A stretch of DNA of 54,212 nucleotides from Clostridia bacterium (lineage in GTDB: Bacteria; Bacillota; Clostridia; Oscillospirales; CAG-272), in NCBI GenBank assembly GCA_017503865.1, contig JAFVSI010000039.1:1-54212 (forward strand), written 5' to 3'. A model generated the notes under the pieces. That model did no database searches. It worked only from the letters and a program-made list of their open reading frames with translations, and was not told the DNA's origin. The translations under genes were made by a program, and so were the position numbers. How positions within the stretch are numbered: the first letter of the stretch is position 1; each line of letters opens with the position of its first letter. Below, piece after piece: positions 40,315 through 51,685 of this stretch.

Positions 40315-43300
40315 TTGTCTAATTATTGGAAAAAGAAATTAGAAGAACTAACTGAGGAAGAAAAGAACAAAACCTTAAAAACTTCTCAAGAATCAAGCAC
40401 CCCCTCTAATTATTGGCAGCAAAAACTTGACGAGCTTGAAGAGTCAGAAAGAAAAAAGAATACCACAACAACGGCAAAGGACGATGACATAGCTCCCGTA
40501 ACAATTACCGAAGAAGACCGTAATAGGCTTAAATCATTGAAAGGCTTTGACGAAGAAGAAGATGACGAACGCACTTGGTTTCAAAAAGGTGCTTTTGAGG
40601 ACGGTTATCAGTTTGGAGACGTATTAAGGTCTATCTCTGCTTCTTCGGAAGATTTGGCTAACAACGTTATGGCGGGAATACTCGGTATCGGGGAAAAGGT
40701 TGTAGATGCGGGTGCTTATGTTGTCGGTGCTACGGGTAAACTCTTTGGAGCTGATGAATTTGCCGAGAAAACAAAGGACTTTATAGCAAAGGACTTGTAT
40801 GACGAAAAAGAGCTTGCCAAAAAGCTCGATTTAGTAGGAAATCCCATTTACGCATTGACAACGAAAAAGATACTCGGTATAGACGAAGATAAAGACTCGG
40901 TTTTTGGTGATAAAACCGACTCGGTAGCACAATCGGGCGGTCAGTTGATAACACAAATAGGCTTACAAGCCGTTGGTGTTCCTTGGTTTGTTACATCAGG
41001 TGTAACGAGTTTCGGTAGCGAGGTTGAGGGTGCTTTCAATGAGGGTGCAACCTACGGCGAAGCGGGTTTGAGTGGTGCTATAACGGCGGGTGCTGAAATA
41101 CTGACAGAAAAATTATCAGGCGGTATCAAATTTGGCAATATGGGTACGCTTGACGATGGACTCACAAAAGCTCTCGCAAGGGGCATTTCTAACAAATTCG
41201 TGCGTTCGGCTGCAAAGCTCGGTATGGACGTTGTGGGCGAGGGTGCTGAGGAATGGCTTTCTGAGGACATTGGCAGATTTGGTCAATGGCTTACATATCA
41301 GGACGATAAGACACTTACTGAAATGCTTTGGTCAGAAGAAGCTATGGAAGCGAAGATTGAAGCGTTTATAGGCGGTGGTATGCTTGGTGGCGTTGGTAGT
41401 GTTACTCAAGGCATACAAGCCAAAGCAAAGGGCGTAGATGCTACATCAGGCTTAACGGCAAACGAAGAAGCAGTATTCAAAAAGATATTTGAAGATCGTG
41501 TAGCGGAAGCCGAAAAGAACGGCGAAAAGCTGACTCTTGGAGAAAAGACAAAGCTCCATAACGAAATCCTTGAGCAGATGGAAAAAGGCTATATCTCTAC
41601 TGACACCATTGAGGAAGTGCTTGGCGGTGAAACCTATAAAAACTACAAGGACACGGTAGATAGCGAGGAAGCCATACTCAAGGAATTTGAGGAATTAGGC
41701 AATAAGCAAAATCCTACTCTTGCGGAGCAGACGAGATACGTTGAATTAAAGGCGAAGGTAGAGGAAATCAAGAACAGCACACAGCGTAAGGACCTTAAAA
41801 CTAAATTGAGCGAGGAAGTTTTCTCTCTCGCTAAAGATAGTAAACTCGCAGAAAGCTACTACGAGGGTGCAAGACGAGGACAGGCTTTTGAAGCTGATTT
41901 GTCGCAGTACGATGACACACAGAAAGCTACAATACAGAGTGCTATTGATAGCGGAATACTGAATAACTCACGGAAAACACACGAGTTTGTTGATTTTGTA
42001 GCCAAAATATCAGCAGACAAGGGTGTTTCTTTTAATTTTGCCGATAATGAGAAAATCGCAAATACAAGTTTTGCGGTAGAGGGTGCTATCGTCAACGGCT
42101 ACAAGGTTACAAACGAGGACGGAAGCATAGGTATAACGGTAAATATCGAGTCACCTAAATATCTTAATTCCGTTGTCGGTCACGAAGTTACGCACGTCCT
42201 TGAGGGTACGGAGCTTTACGGAGAATTGCAAAAGACTCTGTTTGAATATGCAAAGTCCAAAGGCGAGTACGACAGCAGAAGGGCAGCCCTCGGCGAACTG
42301 TATGCTGAGAAAGATATTGATACAGAGCTTACGGCAGATTTGGTCGGCGACTACCTCTTTACCGACAGCGACTTTATCAACAATCTATCCACAAAAAACA
42401 GGAACGTATTTCAGAAGATATATGACGAGATCAAGTACCTTTGCAAAGTCGCAACGGCGGGAAGCAAAGAAGCGAGAGAGCTTGAGAAGGTCAAAAAGGC
42501 TTTTGAGAAGGCGTATAAAGAGAGTGGCAAGGCGAGTGCTAAAACAGAGTATTCTCTTACTCCCGTAGAAGCCGTGCAGCCGAAGTCTAACAAGTGGAAC
42601 AGAACACTCACAACGGAAGAAGCAAAAGCGAGATTTCCGAAGTTATGGGACGTTACCGCAGACGAGAGCGAAGCGAGAAACCCGACACAGATTTCAAGTA
42701 CAGTAAATTCGTACAGGAAAGTCTATAACTTCCTTCAGAACGAGGGATTTGACGGAACAATACTTGATGCTTCAAGTGGTCTTGGCTACGGCACAAAGGC
42801 GGGAATAGAGGAATACGGCTTTGATGTTGAGGATATAGAGCCTTACCCCGATAAGAGCTACAATCCGAAATACAAAGATTATTCCGCTTTGGATAAGAAA
42901 TACGATGTTGTTATCAGTAACGCCGTGCTGAATGTTCTTCCTCAGGACCAGAGAGATGCACTTGTAGTGAAAATGGGCGAAATGCTCAACGATGGCGGTA
43001 GAATTTTTATCAATGTACGTGGTAAAGATGTAGACACGTTGGCAAGCAATAGCAACAATACAAATATCTCTCCTATGGAGTGGTTTGTTGATAGCACAGG
43101 AAGTTATCAGAAGGGCTTTACAAAGCCTGAGCTTGTTGCCTATTTGCAAGATGCTCTTGGAGAGGGCTTTACAGTTAAGCCTACAAATATGTTTGGTGCT
43201 GTTTCCGCTATTGTCACGAAAGATAGCGGAGTAAAATATTCTCTTTCCGACAGTAACGGTAAGAAGTTGACGAAAGAGCAAGGAGAGTATTTCAAGGACA

Positions 43301-46300
43301 GTAAGGTACGTGACGAGAACGGCAATCTCAAGGTTATGTATCACGGCTCACAAGATGCGGGATTTCATATATTCGACTCTTCTATGTCCGATGACGATAC
43401 GAGCTTCTTCTTTGTTGACAGAAACGATGTAGCGGCAACGTATAGCGGAACAAGCGAAACCTACGCCGCACCGACTTTCCACACGGCAGAGGATTTTAAC
43501 AAATTTTTTGCCGAAAACGGAATGAACGAGTACAGCGTTAAGGAAGAAATGCACGGAGAGTATAAGTGGTTTGTCCTGTATGAAAACGGTAGCGAGATCG
43601 CTTCAAGCGAAACCGCAAAAATGCTCTATGATGAATTTCGTGATTGGACGGGTCTTGGAGAAGGCGAAGCTAATTACAAGGTGTATCTCAACCTTACAAA
43701 TCCTCTTGTGGTAGATGCAGAGGGGCGTAATTGGAATAGAATTTCGGGTGAATTTTCTCAAGAGGTTTACGATAGATACCAAACCTTGACGGCAGAAGAA
43801 AAAACAGCATTGACTCAGCTTGCCGCTTGGGAAGATGCAAGTATATTCCGTGATGAAATAGAAACGGCAGTAGAAAGCGTAGAGCGAGGGGCAAATTATG
43901 TAGATGATTACATAAGAAACCTTGCAAGTGCGGCGAACAAATTAGGCGATGCAGATATGTACCGCCTTTTTGATATTGCTACTGATAACTTTTCCGAAGA
44001 GTCCTTGCGTGAGAACGCTGTTAAGTATCTCAAGACGAGAGACTTTGCACAGAGGGCAAAAGAACAGGGCTATGACGGTGTTATATTCAAAAACATCGTT
44101 GACAATGGCGGTTTTGCTGACGGAACAGAGGGAGCTTCTACTGTTGCTATTGCCTTTGAGTCTAATCAGATAAAGTCCGTTGCAAACGAAAAGCCTACGG
44201 GTGATGCTGATATACGTTATTCACTCTCCGAGGATAATGACTCTTATTCACGTATTTACGATATGCAAGTTGAAGTCAACAATCTCCGAAAATCCATTAG
44301 TGAGTTTGAAGCGAGCGATGATTTTAAGTCGCATATGAGCGAATTAAGCGAAGCGATAAGCAACAACGATATTGATAATGGAATTAAAGCGTATAAAGAA
44401 TGGAGAGAGAAATCAGGCTACGATGCACTTATAAACAAAAGAGACTCGTTACAAGCCGAGCTTGACAAACTCCGAAAAGAATATGACGATAACTTAACCA
44501 ATCGAGAGCTTGAAAAAGAACAAGCCGCTATTGCTAAATCGGGCTTGAGTGAAGCAGATTATTTCCGTAAACAAGCAGTAAAAGAATTTGGCTATACGCC
44601 ATATTTCTACGATGCGGGATATATTACACCGAACGGAAAAATGCTTAACTTTAGCGGCGAAAAAGGCTACCATTACGGCGGCAGAGGTCAAGATCATAGA
44701 GCTATCGGAGTTATCTACGCTGATACCAACGGAAGCGATGCTCTAAATCGTTTTGTTAAAGACGGCAATATTCGTATAATGGCAGAGTCGCCCGGCATTG
44801 ATATATCTTCTGTTGCAGAGCCGACAAAAGAACAGTACGCAACAATAAGAAAATTTATCAATGAGTATTCCGATAAAGGATTTTTCAACGTTGACCTTAC
44901 CGATGAAAACGGAAGAGTAATAGGCACTTTACAATATGAAAATCGCATAAATTCTACACGAATTATTAACGATATAAAGCACTATTACGAAACGGGAGAA
45001 ATACGGGAACAGTCTAATGTTGATAGATTTCGTTATTCTTTGAGCTTGGATAGCGAGGGCAGAGAGTTAAGCCAAGCGGTCAAAAATCGCTTTGGCAATT
45101 CAAAGGTGGTCGATGAAAACGGGAGCCTTAAAGTCGTTTATCACGGCACGGCAACGGGAGAGTTTACGGTCTTTGACAAATCAAAAGGTAGTGTAGAGGG
45201 TGACTTCGGAAGCGGCTTTTACTTCACCGACAACGAAGCTGATGTGTCCGAGCATTACGAGGGCGGCGGTCCCGACTTTGAAAATAAGGTAGCAAGACGA
45301 GCTGAACAGATTGAAATGGACGAAGAAATTGACTATGACGAAGCCGAGCAAAGGGCAAGAGAGGAACTTTACAAGGGCGGTCATAAGTTTGAAGTCTATC
45401 TCAATATCGAAAATCCCGCAGTTGTCGGAGAAACAATGCTATTTGATAGTGAGTCCTATTATGAGCAATACAACAGAGACGATTATGATAGTGATGAAGA
45501 CTACGAGGGCGATGTAGAACAGCTCCTTATAGACGATGTTGACAATATCCTTTGGGAAATAGACAACAAATTAGATGTTTACAGTACAGAGGGTATTGCA
45601 AACGTTTTGTACGAAGCCTTTTATAATGGCGGTATTGGCATAGAAGAACTCAAGAAGCAAATTAACGATCTCTACCTTGAGAATAACAACGGCGAGCTTG
45701 TGGGAAACGAGGTCACAAGGCAGATTATTGAGAGCTTAGGCTATGACGGCATTATTGACCCTACCGTATCGGGCAAGTGGAATATGGAAATGGAAGAAGG
45801 TACGACACATTATATTGTGTTCAAGCCTAATCAGATAAAAGCTGTCACCAATCAAAACCCGACAGATAATCCTGACATTAACCTTTCTCTCTCCAAAGAT
45901 GGCGAAACACCCAAGAGATACGGCAATTATGCAGTATCAGGTAAAGACATAGCTCTTGAGAAAGCACCCGTGCAAGAGGATATTGCTCCCGTAGAAGAAG
46001 TCGCTCCTGTTGGCGAAAATGTTGCTGAAAAGCCACAGCCCAATTTGCCGATAGACTATACTGACTATTCTCCCGTAGTGGACGAAAAGGCAGAGCTTGA
46101 AGCAGAGATTGAACGTATAGGGGCTGAAATGGAAGCTCTAAAAAACGAATTAGACAAATTAGCAGTCCAAGCCAATCAGCAAACTGTCACGTGGGACGAG
46201 TTTAATGCCAAAGTTGATGAAATTGGTCCGAGATGGGACGAGCTAAATAAACAGCGTGACAGTCTGATAGACGAGGTAATCGAGTTTGAAAAAGCTGAAG

Positions 46301-49300
46301 CCGCTTTGCAGAGGGAGAGGACAGACAGCCTTACCTATGCAGAAGCACCGCCTGAAATGGAAGCTCCGTACTATGCACAGAGGGAAGCTGTTACGCTTGA
46401 TAACAATGCTTTGACGGAGATAACAAAAGAAGTCGCCGATATTCTCTATCTTGATGCAGAAGAGAGTCAAGAAATGGCAGAGACTATACAGAGGTTTGCA
46501 CAAAACGAAAACCTAACTGAAAGCGAACTGTTTGAGGAAATCAAAAATAATTTCCTATACCACGAGGAAATAGACAATTCTGACGAAAAAGACTTGTTGT
46601 CGAGAGCAAAGAAATTTATGAAAGGAACAAAGCTCTATGTTCCCCCGCATCTAAAAGGCGACTTTAACGGAAGAAGAAGAGACGGCTATAATGCTTTTCG
46701 TCGAGAACATTTTGGGCATTTCCATCTCACGACAAACGAAGCGAGCAACGCTATGGGAGTTGACCAATTCTACGGTGACCTCAATGAGATGTTCCCTATG
46801 TTTTTCCCTGATGATGCTATAAACCCCGCAGACCAATTAAAAATAATGGGCGATGTTGCGAATATGGTTATAGAGCCTGAATACCGTTCAGGTCCATATA
46901 ACGATGAAACAATACAAGAGGTTTGCGACACAATCAGCAACGGTTTAGCACGTTATTCGGAAGGTGAACGACAGAGATATTCCGAAGAAGCGAGAAAGAG
47001 CTTCTATGAACAGGCAGACGATTACGCTCCCGTTGCGGAAGATACAGCACCCGTTGTAGAAAATGTGGCTACTCCTGATGCTGCTCCTGACAAGACATAC
47101 GAAGCTATCAGACCGAAAAAGAGCAAAGAGCCTAAAATGATAAGAGTCAAACCTGACAGCGAAACAAAAGAAAAGCTACAAAGCCTTTACAATAACGGCA
47201 AGAACGGCAATAACGGCTCTAAACCCACCGCAGAAAAGGTAGCACAGATTTATGACAATGAGCCTGATGCTCCGAAGGAAAAAGGTAGCGGTTGGTCTTG
47301 GTTTATGAGAAATTTTGTTGACAAGCATCACATATTTGAAAAGTTGGCTCTCAAGACAAAAAATCGTGAGCTTATGGCAAAAGCAGATCAGATGCACAGA
47401 GCCGAGTCAAGTGCACAATGGCTGATAGGTCACGGTAAGGGTAAAGTAAAAGCCTTGAACGATATTCGCAAAGAAGTAGAAAGCTCAGGACTTACAAAGC
47501 AATTCTACGAGTATATGTATCACGCTCTCAACGTTGACAGAATGACTTTGGAAGAACGCTACGAGGGAGCGAAAAACAAGGCGGTATATGGCGACTCTGT
47601 TACGGCAGATATATCAAGAAGAACCGTTGCAAAACTTGAAGCGAAATATCCTCAATTCAAGAAGTGGGCGAAGAGTGTGTACGACTATAACACACTTCTC
47701 CGCAACGAGCTTGTTAAAAACGGCGTTATCTCGCAAGAAACGGCTGACTTGTGGGCTGAAATGTACCCGCATTATGTTCCTATTCGCAGAGTGGGCGATA
47801 GTGGTATCAATATCAACGTTCCGCTTGATACAGGAAGAACGGGCATAAATGCCCCCGTCAAGAGAGCAACGGGCGGTAATAGTGATATTCTTCCTCTGTT
47901 TGACACAATGGCTATGAGGACAGAGCAGACCTTCAAGGCTGTTGCTAAAAATCGTTTTGGCGTGGAGCTGAAAAACACTCTCGGTACAACAATAGACAAG
48001 CAGAGTGCAGACCTTGACGAAGTAATTGAGGGCATAGAAAAGCACGAAGAATTACTCAAGAAGGGCGAGAACGGTCAAAATCCCACGTTCACAGTATTTG
48101 AGAACGGAGAGAAAGTAACCTTTGAGATTTCCGAGGATATGTACGAAGCTCTGAAACCCGCTGAGGGAATAGTCACAAAGAACAGCAAGACTCTTAACAA
48201 GCTCAATAATTTCCGCAGAGGGCTTATTACAGAGTACAATCCCGTGTTTATGGCGACAAATGCCGTGAAAGATGCTCAGGATATTCTTATAAACTCTCAA
48301 CACGCCGCAAAAACCTATATGTCTATTCCTAAAGCAATTAAGGAATTAGCGACAAAAGGCAAGTGGTACACCGAATATATGGAAAACGGTGGAGAGCAAA
48401 ACACTTACTTTGACGGACAGAAAAACACTTTCACAAAAGAAGATACGGGCTTTAAAAAGCTGATTGGTATGCCTTTGAGAGCTATAAAAGCCGCTAATAA
48501 CTTTGTTGAACGTGCACCGAGACTCGCTGAATATATAGCAAGCCGTGAGTCAGGGGCGAGTGTTGATGTCGCTATGCTCGATGCGGCGAGAGTAACAACA
48601 AACTTTGCAGCGGGCGGTGATGTTACAAAGTGGGCTAACCGAAACGGAGCAACGTTCCTGAACGCTTCCGTACAAGGTGCGGCACAGCAAGTACGTAATA
48701 TCCGTGAAGCAAAGGCAAACGGGCTTAAAGGTTGGGTACAGCTTGCGACAAAGGCGGCGATTGCGGGAATACCCGCTATGATATTGAACGGACTTCTTTG
48801 GGACGATGACGAGGAATACGAAGAACTCTCCGACTATGTAAAGGATAACTATTACATTGTCGCAAAGTACGGTGACGGTCAATTTGTAAGAATACCTAAA
48901 GGTAGAGCCGTAGCGGTTATTCAAGATGCTTTTGAGCAGATGGGAAATGCTATAACGGGAAATGACGAGGTTGACCTTGCAAACTTCTGTGAGCTTGTTA
49001 TTTCAAACCTTGCACCCAACAATCCGTTAGACAACAATATCATTTCTCCGCTAATTCAAGCAGCGGGTAATAAAACTTGGTACGGCGAGGACCTTGTACC
49101 TTCAAGATTACAAGACCTTCCCGCAAGTGAGCAGTTTGACGAGAGTACGGACTCAATCAGTAAGTGGCTTGGCGAAACATTTAATATCAGCCCTATCAAG
49201 CTGAATTATCTTTTAGATCAATACAGCGGCGGCGTGGGTGATGTATTCTTGCCTATGCTGACTCCCGAAGCGGAGAGTGGCGATAATTCGCTTGTTGGAA

Positions 49301-50127
49301 ACCTTGTCGCTCCGTTCAAGGATAAATTCACTACCGACAGCGTAATGAATAATCAGAATGTCGCAGACTTCTACGATACAAAGGATAAGCTGACAGTCAA
49401 TGCAAAGGCAAGCACAGCAACGGACGAAGATGTACTTATGAGTAAGTATATCAATTCCGTAAGCTCCGAGCTTGGCGAGTTGTACGGCTTGAAGCGAGAG
49501 GTACAAAACAGCGACCTTCCCGATGATAGAAAGTACGAGAAGGTACGTGATATTCAGGACGAAATCAACGCTCTTGCGAGAGAAAGCCTTAGCACCTATG
49601 AAAATGTCTATATTGACGGCGACTATGCCGAGATTGGCGACAGACAGTACCGTTTGAACGATGAAGGCGAGTGGACGAAAATCAGCGACAAGCAGTACGA
49701 AAAACAGGAAGATGTAACAGACGAGCTTGGTATAAGTGCTTCTGACTATTGGAGCAACAAGAGCGAGTATGACTTTGCATACCAAAATCCCGAAAAGTAT
49801 GCTGTTGCAAAGTCCGTTGGCGGTTACGACTTCTATAAATCGTATATGAGCGACTTGTATGATATTAAAGCAGACAAGGACAAAAGCGGAAAATCTATCA
49901 GAGGAAGCCGTAAAGAAAAAGTCGCTGAGTATGTCAATAGCCTTGATATAGACTACGGTGAGAGATTGATACTCTTCAAGGGCGAATACAAGGCAGACGA
50001 TACCTACAATATGGAGATTATAGACTATCTGAATAACAGAGAGGATATATCCTATGACGAAATGGTATCTATCTTGAAAGAGTTAGGCTTTGAGGTTGAC
50101 TCTGAGGGTAATATCACTTGGGACTAA
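40315..50127 (+). CDS. Giant polyvalent virion protein (second reading of 258-10070)
   Basis: Same 3270-residue protein as at 258-10070, TTG start, preceded by the intact coiled-coil gene. HEVTH is encoded near 42181, the methyltransferase motif I near 42766, the two ART-like YHG motifs near 43339 and 45139, and NPVFMATN near 48238. Treat it as one gene in the 40,057-bp genome unless the duplication is proved real. Confidence 0.85.
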   Translation: MSNYWKKKLEELTEEEKNKTLKTSQESSTPSNYWQQKLDELEESERKKNTTTTAKDDDIAPVTITEEDRNRLKSLKGFDEEEDDERTWFQKGAFEDGYQFGDVLRSISASSEDLANNVMAGILGIGEKVVDAGAYVVGATGKLFGADEFAEKTKDFIAKDLYDEKELAKKLDLVGNPIYALTTKKILGIDEDKDSVFGDKTDSVAQSGGQLITQIGLQAVGVPWFVTSGVTSFGSEVEGAFNEGATYGEAGLSGAITAGAEILTEKLSGGIKFGNMGTLDDGLTKALARGISNKFVRSAAKLGMDVVGEGAEEWLSEDIGRFGQWLTYQDDKTLTEMLWSEEAMEAKIEAFIGGGMLGGVGSVTQGIQAKAKGVDATSGLTANEEAVFKKIFEDRVAEAEKNGEKLTLGEKTKLHNEILEQMEKGYISTDTIEEVLGGETYKNYKDTVDSEEAILKEFEELGNKQNPTLAEQTRYVELKAKVEEIKNSTQRKDLKTKLSEEVFSLAKDSKLAESYYEGARRGQAFEADLSQYDDTQKATIQSAIDSGILNNSRKTHEFVDFVAKISADKGVSFNFADNEKIANTSFAVEGAIVNGYKVTNEDGSIGITVNIESPKYLNSVVGHEVTHVLEGTELYGELQKTLFEYAKSKGEYDSRRAALGELYAEKDIDTELTADLVGDYLFTDSDFINNLSTKNRNVFQKIYDEIKYLCKVATAGSKEARELEKVKKAFEKAYKESGKASAKTEYSLTPVEAVQPKSNKWNRTLTTEEAKARFPKLWDVTADESEARNPTQISSTVNSYRKVYNFLQNEGFDGTILDASSGLGYGTKAGIEEYGFDVEDIEPYPDKSYNPKYKDYSALDKKYDVVISNAVLNVLPQDQRDALVVKMGEMLNDGGRIFINVRGKDVDTLASNSNNTNISPMEWFVDSTGSYQKGFTKPELVAYLQDALGEGFTVKPTNMFGAVSAIVTKDSGVKYSLSDSNGKKLTKEQGEYFKDSKVRDENGNLKVMYHGSQDAGFHIFDSSMSDDDTSFFFVDRNDVAATYSGTSETYAAPTFHTAEDFNKFFAENGMNEYSVKEEMHGEYKWFVLYENGSEIASSETAKMLYDEFRDWTGLGEGEANYKVYLNLTNPLVVDAEGRNWNRISGEFSQEVYDRYQTLTAEEKTALTQLAAWEDASIFRDEIETAVESVERGANYVDDYIRNLASAANKLGDADMYRLFDIATDNFSEESLRENAVKYLKTRDFAQRAKEQGYDGVIFKNIVDNGGFADGTEGASTVAIAFESNQIKSVANEKPTGDADIRYSLSEDNDSYSRIYDMQVEVNNLRKSISEFEASDDFKSHMSELSEAISNNDIDNGIKAYKEWREKSGYDALINKRDSLQAELDKLRKEYDDNLTNRELEKEQAAIAKSGLSEADYFRKQAVKEFGYTPYFYDAGYITPNGKMLNFSGEKGYHYGGRGQDHRAIGVIYADTNGSDALNRFVKDGNIRIMAESPGIDISSVAEPTKEQYATIRKFINEYSDKGFFNVDLTDENGRVIGTLQYENRINSTRIINDIKHYYETGEIREQSNVDRFRYSLSLDSEGRELSQAVKNRFGNSKVVDENGSLKVVYHGTATGEFTVFDKSKGSVEGDFGSGFYFTDNEADVSEHYEGGGPDFENKVARRAEQIEMDEEIDYDEAEQRAREELYKGGHKFEVYLNIENPAVVGETMLFDSESYYEQYNRDDYDSDEDYEGDVEQLLIDDVDNILWEIDNKLDVYSTEGIANVLYEAFYNGGIGIEELKKQINDLYLENNNGELVGNEVTRQIIESLGYDGIIDPTVSGKWNMEMEEGTTHYIVFKPNQIKAVTNQNPTDNPDINLSLSKDGETPKRYGNYAVSGKDIALEKAPVQEDIAPVEEVAPVGENVAEKPQPNLPIDYTDYSPVVDEKAELEAEIERIGAEMEALKNELDKLAVQANQQTVTWDEFNAKVDEIGPRWDELNKQRDSLIDEVIEFEKAEAALQRERTDSLTYAEAPPEMEAPYYAQREAVTLDNNALTEITKEVADILYLDAEESQEMAETIQRFAQNENLTESELFEEIKNNFLYHEEIDNSDEKDLLSRAKKFMKGTKLYVPPHLKGDFNGRRRDGYNAFRREHFGHFHLTTNEASNAMGVDQFYGDLNEMFPMFFPDDAINPADQLKIMGDVANMVIEPEYRSGPYNDETIQEVCDTISNGLARYSEGERQRYSEEARKSFYEQADDYAPVAEDTAPVVENVATPDAAPDKTYEAIRPKKSKEPKMIRVKPDSETKEKLQSLYNNGKNGNNGSKPTAEKVAQIYDNEPDAPKEKGSGWSWFMRNFVDKHHIFEKLALKTKNRELMAKADQMHRAESSAQWLIGHGKGKVKALNDIRKEVESSGLTKQFYEYMYHALNVDRMTLEERYEGAKNKAVYGDSVTADISRRTVAKLEAKYPQFKKWAKSVYDYNTLLRNELVKNGVISQETADLWAEMYPHYVPIRRVGDSGININVPLDTGRTGINAPVKRATGGNSDILPLFDTMAMRTEQTFKAVAKNRFGVELKNTLGTTIDKQSADLDEVIEGIEKHEELLKKGENGQNPTFTVFENGEKVTFEISEDMYEALKPAEGIVTKNSKTLNKLNNFRRGLITEYNPVFMATNAVKDAQDILINSQHAAKTYMSIPKAIKELATKGKWYTEYMENGGEQNTYFDGQKNTFTKEDTGFKKLIGMPLRAIKAANNFVERAPRLAEYIASRESGASVDVAMLDAARVTTNFAAGGDVTKWANRNGATFLNASVQGAAQQVRNIREAKANGLKGWVQLATKAAIAGIPAMILNGLLWDDDEEYEELSDYVKDNYYIVAKYGDGQFVRIPKGRAVAVIQDAFEQMGNAITGNDEVDLANFCELVISNLAPNNPLDNNIISPLIQAAGNKTWYGEDLVPSRLQDLPASEQFDESTDSISKWLGETFNISPIKLNYLLDQYSGGVGDVFLPMLTPEAESGDNSLVGNLVAPFKDKFTTDSVMNNQNVADFYDTKDKLTVNAKASTATDEDVLMSKYINSVSSELGELYGLKREVQNSDLPDDRKYEKVRDIQDEINALARESLSTYENVYIDGDYAEIGDRQYRLNDEGEWTKISDKQYEKQEDVTDELGISASDYWSNKSEYDFAYQNPEKYAVAKSVGGYDFYKSYMSDLYDIKADKDKSGKSIRGSRKEKVAEYVNSLDIDYGERLILFKGEYKADDTYNMEIIDYLNNREDISYDEMVSILKELGFEVDSEGNITWD

Positions 50128-50137
50128 CGCACAAAAA

Positions 50138-50164
50138 AGGGGGCTATTTTATAGCTCCCTTTTC
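50138..50164 (+). terminator. Terminator after the giant gene (second reading)
   Basis: Same ten-base stem with TTT loop and T run as at 10081-10107. Confidence 0.75.
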
Positions 50165-50184
50165 TATTGAGGGAGAGAGCAAAT

Positions 50185-50571
50185 ATGAGTAAGAAACAAG
50201 ACAGACCGTATGTACGAAAAGCCTCTGAGCTTGAGCAAAAATACAATTTTAGCGGTAACTTTGGCGAAATAAAAAAGCTCATAGCAACAGCACAAAGAGC
50301 CGCCGCCGATGCTTTATCCGCAGTTGCGGGTGTAGATGCCAAGCTCGAAGAAATATCAGAATTGGCAAGCAAGCTCAATGTCCTTGAAGCACAGAGTACA
50401 TATACGGCTATGATGACAGACACACTTTTGAAAGGGCAAGGAATGAAAGAGAAAATAGCAAGTTGGTACAAAGAGTCGTTGTGGACGGCTGAAATGGTAG
50501 ATGCAGCGGTAACGAAGGGCATTATTACCGAAGCGGAAGCAACCGAAATAAAAGGACAGGCGGTGACGTGA
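50185..50571 (+). CDS. XkdX-like motif protein (second reading)
   Basis: Same 128-residue protein as 10128-10514, with the same ATG chosen after GGGAGAG. Confidence 0.7.
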   Translation: MSKKQDRPYVRKASELEQKYNFSGNFGEIKKLIATAQRAAADALSAVAGVDAKLEEISELASKLNVLEAQSTYTAMMTDTLLKGQGMKEKIASWYKESLWTAEMVDAAVTKGIITEAEATEIKGQAVT

Positions 50572-50572
50572 T

Positions 50573-50854
50573 ATGAACTTAACCGTTATTTCTACGCTGA
50601 TTGTTGAAATCGGCGTTCTTTTGGGTGTGATTATTCCCGTTATAGTTTTTATCCTAAAGCTGATAAACGGTATGAAATGTCAGTTAAGGAGCGAAATGTT
50701 GCGGACGTATTATCACAACAAAGAATCAAAGAAAATTCGTCAGTATGAGTATGAGAATTTTATATATCTCTACGAGTCATACAAGGCGTTAAAAGGCAAT
50801 TCCTTCATAGACAAAATCTATAAGGAAGTGCAAACGTGGGAAATACTCACTTGA
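50573..50854 (+). CDS. Holin-like small membrane protein (second reading)
   Basis: Same 93-residue one-helix protein as 10516-10797. Confidence 0.65.
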   Translation: MNLTVISTLIVEIGVLLGVIIPVIVFILKLINGMKCQLRSEMLRTYYHNKESKKIRQYEYENFIYLYESYKALKGNSFIDKIYKEVQTWEILT

Positions 50855-50869
50855 GAGGGGGGAGATCAG

Positions 50870-51673
50870 ATGCTTAACAATGATGTCGTAAAATCTCAAT
50901 ATGACGTGAGAGATTACAGTATATCCGCAGAGTCGGACTTTCCCGAAGCCTTTTGTGTAGATGTCAAAGTACCCGTAAAAAATCAAGGCTATCAAGGTAC
51001 TTGTGTAGCTCACGCTCTTTCTTCCGTGATTGAGTATCACTATAAGAGACAGCACAACACCTACGAGAAATTCAGTACAGAGTTTATATACGGCTATCGC
51101 CCCGAAGGTTATTACGTGGGAAGCGGTATGCGTATTCGTGATGCTCTAAAGACTATTCAGCAGTACGGAGATGTCTTTGTTAGCGATTGTCACGGCAACA
51201 ATGACTGTGAAAAGGCTATGCAAAATGTATCTGCAAACCTTGATACTTTGAAAGAGCTTGCCTATCCGCATAGGATAAGTGCATATTTCAAAATCAATAG
51301 TGCAGACGAGCTTAAAACCGCCCTGATGAAGCACGGCGTAGTCGTTGTCTCTATGAATACCTATAAGGGCAGTAAGTTAGTTGATGATGTCTATACTTAC
51401 GACTCTACCGCAGAACACGGAAGACATTGTGTATTCATATACGGGTGGAATGAGAAAGGTTGGCTCGTTCAAAACTCTTGGGGCATACTCTACGGCGGTG
51501 ACGGTAGATTTATAATTCCCTTTGATTACAAATTCAATGAGATGTGGGGAATTGTAGATAACATTACCGAAGGAGAGCTTAACAAGCCCAAGAGAAATAG
51601 CTTCTTGGATATTATCTATTCCGTTTGGAATATGATTGTCAATCTATATTACTATTTCACTAACAAATCATAA
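50870..51673 (+). CDS. Papain-like cysteine protease (second reading)
   Basis: Same 267-residue protein as 10813-11616, with C45, H186 and N202 intact. Confidence 0.85.
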   Translation: MLNNDVVKSQYDVRDYSISAESDFPEAFCVDVKVPVKNQGYQGTCVAHALSSVIEYHYKRQHNTYEKFSTEFIYGYRPEGYYVGSGMRIRDALKTIQQYGDVFVSDCHGNNDCEKAMQNVSANLDTLKELAYPHRISAYFKINSADELKTALMKHGVVVVSMNTYKGSKLVDDVYTYDSTAEHGRHCVFIYGWNEKGWLVQNSWGILYGGDGRFIIPFDYKFNEMWGIVDNITEGELNKPKRNSFLDIIYSVWNMIVNLYYYFTNKS

Positions 51674-51685
51674 GGGGGAAACATT

